64,000 nucleotides of DNA from Allantophomopsis cytisporea (lineage: Eukaryota; Ascomycota; Leotiomycetes; Phacidiales; Phacidiaceae), in the NCBI GenBank assembly GCA_024752435.1, contig CP103031.1:1670001-1734000 (forward strand), in the 5' to 3' direction. The position numbers and the translations under genes were made by a program. Below the pieces are notes generated by a model. The model saw only the letters and a list, made by a program, of their open reading frames with translations, was not told where the DNA came from and searched no databases. This document shows, piece by piece, positions 57,906-64,000 of the stretch. Position 1 is the first letter of the stretch; each line of letters begins with the position of its first letter.

Positions 57906-60728
57906 ATGTCGTCTGCGGAAGCCCCCCCGGAATATAAGTGCCTTGAATGCGAAGAAGCCTTCTCAAGGCGCGAACACCTGCAGCGCCACAGCCGAACGCA
58001 CACCAAAGAAAAACCATTCAAATGCTCGGGATGCGATGAATCATTTGCTAGGATGTAAGGAATCATGTGTTGTTCTGCGCGAAACTATTTCCAGAATTTT
58101 TGTTAATGCCCTGACCAGAGACTCTTTGGGTCGACACTACAGCACAATCCATGCTCAAGACTCATCCTTAGATGGATCCGAAGTCACGACGTCGAAGACC
58201 AAGAGGGTGACCAAGGCCTGCAGCTCTTGTAGTCGCTCCAAGGTTCGGTGTGATGGTCAGCTTCCATGTCAAAGATGCCTTAACTCGAAGCATGAATGCT
58301 CTTATGAGCCATCAAGGAAGCGGAAGCGAACATCACAGATCTCAAAATTTGATGATTCTCACACCGAGCACGTGTCATCAGCTCCGCAATTGTCTATGCA
58401 AGATCACAGAAACAATCCTTCGGATCCGTTCACTCAACCACCATTAGAAGCAGCTACCTTTAATTCAAATGCAGCTTCCAATATAGGAACATTCATCCCT
58501 CCATTTCCCCATACCAACGGCTTTCACGATGCTCGAACCAACTTTCCTGTTCCATCAACCGCCTATCAAACGGGACCAGGTTACGAGTACACAGACTTTC
58601 CTCTCAATGTTGGCTTTGACCCTTGCAATGAAATCTATGAGCTTTTCAACATGAGCATTGATGCTATACCAACCGGTGTTTCTCCGTTTTTCTGGTCGAA
58701 TCCTCTTATGATGCTTGATTTTGATAATGGCTTTCAGTCATCTTCAGCCATAATTACCGATCCAAGCCTCGGAGATAGTTCTATTCAGCACATTCAAGCA
58801 ATCCAGAAGCTGCCAGAGAGCAACATGTCACCATCTAACTCCGTGGCAGAAACCTACAGTCAAGTGGGCACTCCATTCCTTGACCGCGACCATATGAATC
58901 CTAGGCACTATAGGTCTACAGATATAAAACAGGAAATTCAATTGAATTTTCCCGATATGTCTGGTATTTCAGATCTCGAAATTGATGAGGAAAATAATGC
59001 TCATGTGAGGGACTTTGATGATAATTTCTTCAAGCCACTGTTGGATATGGAGGACCAACTGATAGGAAATTCGCCATTTCCTCGACGAGAGGAGAAATTG
59101 AAACTGCCCCCTACCAAGATACTGAACGCATGGACGCAGCTTTATTTTGAGCATTTTCACCCAATGTTCCCAATACTTCATCAACCTACTTATGGGACAG
59201 CAGAAACACATTGGCTACTAGCATTCACTGTCGCTGGGATAGGAGCCAGATATTCAATGTTGAAAAACGCGCATGAATGCTCACTCGCAATCCAGGAACT
59301 CGTAAGAAGACAAGCTGCATATCTAGTAAGTTTTGTGATATACCATTGAAAGAAAATTTCCTCGCTGACATGAAAGTGTGAGAATGTCAACCAGTTTGCA
59401 CAGCAACTATGGATGGTTCAGGTGACAATTCTGAGTCACATTGGACTCATGTATTGCGGCGATCGCAGAGCGCTCGAGTTTGCAGAAATCATGCAAAGCA
59501 TTCCCACAGCTCTTGCAAGAAGACGCGGACTTTTAGAAGACGTCTTCTCGCATGAGAAACTGCCTTCTATGAACTTAACTTCCGAGCAACTCTGGCGTCT
59601 TTGGGTTCATGACGAAGGTAGAAGAAGGTTGGGATACGGAACTTGGGTGAGTGGACATTGGTATGTGGATTTACTAGGCTGACCCTAGAGCAGCTCATCG
59701 ATTCAACCTTTGCTCTTCACTTCGACCTTAGTCAACTGATGACAGTCGAAGAAATGAAAAACTCCATGCCATGTGCGGAAGCTCTGTGGGAGGCAAAAAC
59801 AGCACAGAGTTGGTCCTCTTCGTTCACTGGCCTAGGTAAATTCAGCACCACCAGACCAATGACCATCACTAAATTAGTCATAGTCCCTAAGAAACTACCG
59901 ACTTTAAATGCAGCAATTGCTAAATCCAATTATCAGACTGTGTGGACGTCCACTGGTCACCTTGGTAAACAAAGCATACTCCATGCCTTATCAAGGGTCA
60001 TTCACGACCGCGATCTTGTTTTTCTGGAGCCGAGTGATGAGGCGTATTGGATCTCACGCAGAAAAAAAGCCTTATCGAAAGCGGAGAAATTCATGGAGTC
60101 ATTGAGCCTTGGATCCGAACAAGCCTTTGAACCTCGCTTCAATGATGTTCTTCGTTTGAGTCTCATGATGACAAGGCTCGCAACATTCTCTACCGCTGCT
60201 GCTGACATGCCAGGCATAGCATTCCGTTATATGTATGGGACATTGGATGATGAGCAAGTTCGGACCGCAATTTTGGAACTGACTCGTGACCCTCGAGAGG
60301 CTCGAAGAGCCATGATCTCCGCGGGAGATATCTACAACATAATTCGTAACAAACGGCCAAACTACTTTTCTGATCCTATAATGCTTCTGCGCGCAACCGG
60401 TCTTGTTTATATGTTTACGAAGTACGAATATTGTGACCCTACATTGCCTCCCATCAAGGTTTGGAACTCGCATGACGACGGCTTTTTCTTGCAGAGCAAT
60501 ATTGGGGAGAAGGCATTCAACGACTGGGTTGAGCATGGAATCGGAAGACCCAAACTCCCAGGCATTGGCACTTTGTGTACGAAGCAAGGAAAGATCAGGC
60601 TATTGAAGGTCGCCGGAGAACTTATGAGTGAACTTCGGGTTTGGAGGGTAAGTCGGAGTTATGGAAAAATGTTGAGTAGACTGCTAGATAAGGAAATGGC
60701 TGAGCAGCCGGCACAACCTGCACAATGA
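57906..60728 (+). CDS. Transcription factor with two C2H2 fingers and a Zn2Cys6 cluster
   Basis: Four exons (57906-58054, 58119-59325, 59395-59646, 59694-60728) give 880 residues. Two C2H2 zinc fingers lie at the N-terminus (CLEC-x12-H-x3-H and CSGC-x12-H-x4-H); the intron falls inside the second finger. Immediately behind is a fungal binuclear cluster with spacing C-x2-C-x6-C-x5-C-x2-C-x6-C (ACSSCSRSKVRC... CQRCLNSKHEC), followed by the basic stretch SRKRKR. The C-terminal 480 residues are the fungal-specific transcription factor domain (AWTQLYFEHFHPMFPILHQPTY, then EGRRRLGYGTW). This dual-class architecture is known for some fungal regulators of carbon or secondary metabolism. Its position beside monooxygenase, methyltransferase and acyltransferase genes suggests pathway-specific control, which is inference. 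Confidence 0.9.
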
Positions 60729-60861
60729 TGTGATAGGACTGTATTGTACAAATGAACAATACATACAGTAGATCAAAGAAGTCCTCTCCAATACCTTGCT
60801 TGCTGATAGTGTAACGTTAAATAAAACCAAGTCATCTTGCCATCTAGAGATTCAAACGCCA

Positions 60862-61545
60862 TCACTCCTCATTGTTTTTGGAAGTCTTAGGGCCCCTGGC
60901 CACAAAAAGCAGCACAACCCCAACAACCCGGCCTTCGACGACGTCAAATTCCTCTTTTAGCGCCTCTAGAATCCCCTTTTCACTGTCGTCCCAGTTTCCA
61001 AAAGTCCCCCACCAATTATACAGCCCCATAAGCATCCTACCACCTAAATTATGCTGAACGTCCTCCCCAAGAACAGTGGCACCAAATATTGTTCCATCCT
61101 TCGCTAAGTTATGCTTCAAGTGTTGGAACAACTTCATTTTCCCGTTCAAAGGAGGCGGTAGACAATGGAGCAAGTACATAAGGGAGATAGACTCAAATTT
61201 ATCACCAGTTGGCAGCGGCTGGAAGACATCATGCAGCACACATCGCACGTCCCGACCAATTCGATGCTTTGCCGCGGCGAGACTGTCGGGATTCAGATCC
61301 ATGAGCGTGATATCCGCATGCTCCGAGAGCGAGGCCCGGGCTGGGAAGTAGCCGGTCCCGACACCAATGTCGAGATGGTTGGTGCTGACATGCTGCTGGA
61401 AGAAAGGAAGGAGAACAGAATCGGTTGGACATCGCCAGAAATAATCGTTGGTTATGCCCAGTACCCAAATATCATAGAAGGAGAGGATGAGTGGGTAACT
61501 ATATATGGCTGCTCCGCTGGCGGTGGATGATGCTACTTCAGACAT
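60862..61545 (-). CDS. Small class I SAM-dependent methyltransferase
   Basis: A single exon encodes 227 residues starting MSEVASSTASG. The AdoMet-binding motif I is HLDIGVGTGYF (58-67), followed by acidic DLNPDS at the end of strand beta 2 and a post-motif II (SLMYLLHCLPP). There is no signal peptide or membrane segment. The protein resembles small fungal methyltransferases found in secondary-metabolite clusters, and the acceptor substrate cannot be read from the sequence. Its stop is 133 bases from the end of the regulator gene on the other strand, so the two are convergent. A TATA-like element lies 117 bases upstream of the start. Confidence 0.82.
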   Translation of the reverse strand: MSEVASSTASGAAIYSYPLILSFYDIWVLGITNDYFWRCPTDSVLLPFFQQHVSTNHLDIGVGTGYFPARASLSEHADITLMDLNPDSLAAAKHRIGRDVRCVLHDVFQPLPTGDKFESISLMYLLHCLPPPLNGKMKLFQHLKHNLAKDGTIFGATVLGEDVQHNLGGRMLMGLYNWWGTFGNWDDSEKGILEALKEEFDVVEGRVVGVVLLFVARGPKTSKNNEE

Positions 61546-62407
61546 GTTGTCTTTCCCGTCGACTGTTTCGATCTTCTATTTGCTTTGGGAAATTGTATGG
61601 CTGGATTTTGGCCTCCAGTTTGTGGTTTGATTTTTACTGATGATCTGACTTGGTTGTTCTCTATATATACGAGATCATGCCACCTATCCGCTGCATCCGC
61701 ACTACACGTCGATTATAGGATAGTTTCCAAGGGTTATAGCTCGTATAGACTGACAGATTCGTCGAGTTTCAACAAACCCCACATAATTATCATGCAGGTT
61801 CGCCAAAAAGAATGCAGTGCGCTTCCAAGTGTAGTGCAATAATGTAGAGTGGTCGCATAAGCCGCCTCTGGAGCCGCATACAGAGCCAGTTGGTATGTGC
61901 AGTCACCAAGCTTTCAATTCTCACAACAATTGATACGCATTAGAAACATATGTATATATAAATGAGTATGTAGGATAAAAGCATGGAAGAATCCAGTTGG
62001 TAGCGGTTTCGTAATGCTTGTATTAATATTGCTACACCGTTTTACTGAAATTGAGGCTCGTACTTTGATTTTATACAAGAAAATGGTGGCTGAAACACTA
62101 ATTAAGTTATATAAAAATGTGTGATTTGCGAAGGCTTATGAACATCATAGTCATTATGGTTGAAGCCTGAAAGATTGCCATATGATCATGAGACAGAGAA
62201 AACGAAGATTGAGTGCAGCGAGTGTATGCGTATATATATTAAAAGTCCTAAATGTATTGGACAACGGATATTCTTTAAAGGAGCTTAAACAAAGTATCCA
62301 CCTGCGATACCGTTCATTGTAGATTTAGACAGACCATTGTAAAACTTGTAAGAAGTTATGGGCTGTGTGGTCTTGATTAAATGAAACATAACGCCTACGT
62401 CGATTTA
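61546..62407. other. Intergenic region between the methyltransferase and acyltransferase genes
   Basis: This 860-base AT-rich spacer contains the methyltransferase promoter (minus strand) and the acyltransferase 3' end. No additional gene is supported. Confidence 0.5.
61662..61669 (-). promoter_or_regulatory. TATA-like element of the methyltransferase gene
   Basis: TATATATA (palindromic) lies 117-124 bases upstream of the methyltransferase ATG. Position fits a core promoter, but function is inferred. Confidence 0.35.
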
Positions 62408-63802
62408 TCATCCAACATACGTCCCAAACGGAGCAAATTCCTCATTCCCTTTCAACCTCTCCAGATCATCATCCCTCAAGCAAACTCCAACTGCGATTTC
62501 ACCCTCTAAAGTCTTTGGTAAGAAATACACCAGCCCTTCCCTTGCCCCCTCCGCGAACCGCGGTCTCCGCACAGCCTCTGGCTTCCCCATTCCAAAACCA
62601 AAGTCAAGGTTATAGCAGTCTTCTTTGGCCCACGAGCTGAGCCTGATGTCCAGCTCGGGAACGCTCAAGGCAGCGAAGCTCGCCTTTTGCGCCTTTCCAG
62701 GATTGCTCAGGAGGGTTGCGCTGGCACGCATTCTATGCCTTATCGATGGGGGATCGAGAGCCGAGCGAAGCTGCGCTGCGATACTACCTAATGGCTCCTT
62801 GACCAGGGAATCTATAGCTGACGTATGTAACGTCGAGCTTGTTATCAAGCCAGGGTATGTTGATGGGATGGACAGGTAGCGGCGCGCATCGACATTGCGG
62901 GATAGCGCTGAGTTTAGTGTAGAGGGGGTGCCCAAGCGTGGTAGACGTGCGCGGGTAATTGCCTGCCAGATAAAGGCGCTGAGAACGTCGTCCGTTGAGA
63001 CAAAGCTGCTACTTGAAGGCATAGTCTCTTCAGCGAAAGACTTGAGAGCGACTAAAGAGATGGCGGAAAATGTAAAGTATGCCCAGATGCAATTTGGAAG
63101 TTGGGGTTGTGGCTGTGGAGGTTGGACTCTATCAATAGTTGTACCTTTGAACACCTGGTGATCCAACTCGGGGCCTGGAGTGTCATCGTTGAGTAATCCG
63201 ATGATATTCTTGCGGTCCATATTGCCAATTAAGAGTTCCGGGGGCGTGAACGGTTCGTTACGACAAGCTTTTGCATACAGATGCATCATCTGGCTCTGGC
63301 CAGTCATATCCATTGATCCGTGTTGGCCATTGATAGTGAGTAGTAGACCGCCGGTGATAAAATTGGCCTGCACGAGAAACACAGGCAGTTCTGAATTGTT
63401 TATCTCAGAAACGTCAGAGACTGCGAGAGTTTTACAAGGTGCAACAATACGTTCGTCCAGCATGCGAAAGGGGAAATTGGCGTGTCGGAGGGCATCCCAG
63501 GTTGGAGCAGAGTGATCATTTCTGCAATCTTTAACAACAAGACGAGCTGTGTTTTCAAGCGGCTTAATCTTGAAACTGCCCTGCTCATTGACTACCTTGC
63601 CTGCGATCCATGGGAAGTTGACCGATAATTGTTCGATACCCTTTGTCAGGGTATTGATAATTTCTAGATCTGAATGTAAGAAGCCATTAGGGGATGGAAA
63701 GCAGAATGTGATTTGAGTATGTAGCCTATTGATTCGAGCTTGTTGCCCAAAAATATCTAGAGAGAAGTTATCCAGATCGCTTTGGATGCCTACTGTATCC
63801 AT
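62408..63802 (-). CDS. BAHD-like acyltransferase (trichothecene 3-O-acetyltransferase type)
   Basis: A single exon encodes 464 residues. The catalytic motif HGSMD (His161, Asp165) fits H-x3-D of BAHD and related acyl-CoA transferases, within INGQHGSMDMTG. The structural DFGWG-type motif appears as DFGFG within NLDFGFGMGKPEAVRRP. The two-domain layout with an SSFVSTDDVLSAFIWQA block matches fungal members such as trichothecene 3-O-acetyltransferase. The reaction is transfer of an acyl group from CoA to a hydroxyl or amine of a metabolite. The enzyme lies on the same strand as the methyltransferase and may belong to the same pathway. The final 198 bases of the window are its upstream region, and the next gene is not visible. 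Confidence 0.88.
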   Translation of the reverse strand: MDTVGIQSDLDNFSLDIFGQQARINRLHTQITFCFPSPNGFLHSDLEIINTLTKGIEQLSVNFPWIAGKVVNEQGSFKIKPLENTARLVVKDCRNDHSAPTWDALRHANFPFRMLDERIVAPCKTLAVSDVSEINNSELPVFLVQANFITGGLLLTINGQHGSMDMTGQSQMMHLYAKACRNEPFTPPELLIGNMDRKNIIGLLNDDTPGPELDHQVFKGTTIDRVQPPQPQPQLPNCIWAYFTFSAISLVALKSFAEETMPSSSSFVSTDDVLSAFIWQAITRARLPRLGTPSTLNSALSRNVDARRYLSIPSTYPGLITSSTLHTSAIDSLVKEPLGSIAAQLRSALDPPSIRHRMRASATLLSNPGKAQKASFAALSVPELDIRLSSWAKEDCYNLDFGFGMGKPEAVRRPRFAEGAREGLVYFLPKTLEGEIAVGVCLRDDDLERLKGNEEFAPFGTYVG

Positions 63803-64000
63803 AAACTTTATTGAATCACAAATTAAGACTGGATTGTTGTTTCAAAGTCGACAATCCTGAGTCCGTTGGATTAGGGAAAAGAAGGTAAGCTCAGTTTCGA
63901 GGATTATTCTTATGTTTATGTAAGAAAGCTTATCTGCACCTCGGCGATAGTTTGAGATGACGTTCGCACAGACCCGCCTGCTGCATACTTTAAAATGACG

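Overview
The window is nuclear DNA of a filamentous ascomycete. Short introns with GTAAGT-type donors and TACTAAC/CTGAC-type branch sites, a CFEM-domain receptor, a cutinase, a Zn2Cys6 regulator and single-copy eukaryotic housekeeping genes all point that way. The gene content suggests a Leotiomycetes-like (Botrytis/Sclerotinia relative) fungus, but that is inference. No rRNA, tRNA, CRISPR array or complete transposon was recognised. I resolved 25 coding loci, most of them multi-exon, and chose splice sites so that every exon chain stays in frame.

Region by region: 1-12.5 kb is dense housekeeping DNA: 3' end of an Elongin-A-like gene, RUB1/NEDD8 (-), a dienelactone-hydrolase-like protein, an enoyl-reductase-like MDR enzyme, prohibitin PHB2 (-), the CstF-64 cleavage factor, OST2/DAD1 (-), a TMEM14 protein, CMC2 (-) and prefoldin subunit 2. 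12.5-20.9 kb is sparse and holds only HAP3/NF-YB, which has a long, microsatellite-rich upstream region. 20.9-28 kb holds a Ser/Pro-rich gene of unknown function directly followed by a GCK/STE20 kinase of the POD-6/Nak1 type. The first intron of the kinase is swollen to about 2.7 kb by an insertion that carries an antisense partial copy of the unknown gene. 28-40 kb is again housekeeping: TGS1 (-), GRASP/GRH1, MON1 (-) and the very large DOP1. 40-49 kb is a looser, accessory stretch with a secreted cutinase and a CFEM-GPCR (-). 49-64 kb mixes RRN3 (-) with probable secondary-metabolism genes: a flavin monooxygenase fused to a multi-pass membrane domain, a second flavin monooxygenase, a dual C2H2/Zn2Cys6 regulator, a small methyltransferase (-) and a BAHD-like acyltransferase (-).

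The most unusual locus is 20.9-25.3 kb. The unknown gene stops 11 bases before the kinase start. A second acceptor 29 bases downstream of the first would join the two in frame. The antisense copy in the kinase intron would let one read-through transcript fold into a long hairpin around kinase exon 1, or let recombination invert that exon. The second point of interest is 49-64 kb, which looks like the edge of an uncharacterised metabolite cluster whose backbone enzyme is not in the window.
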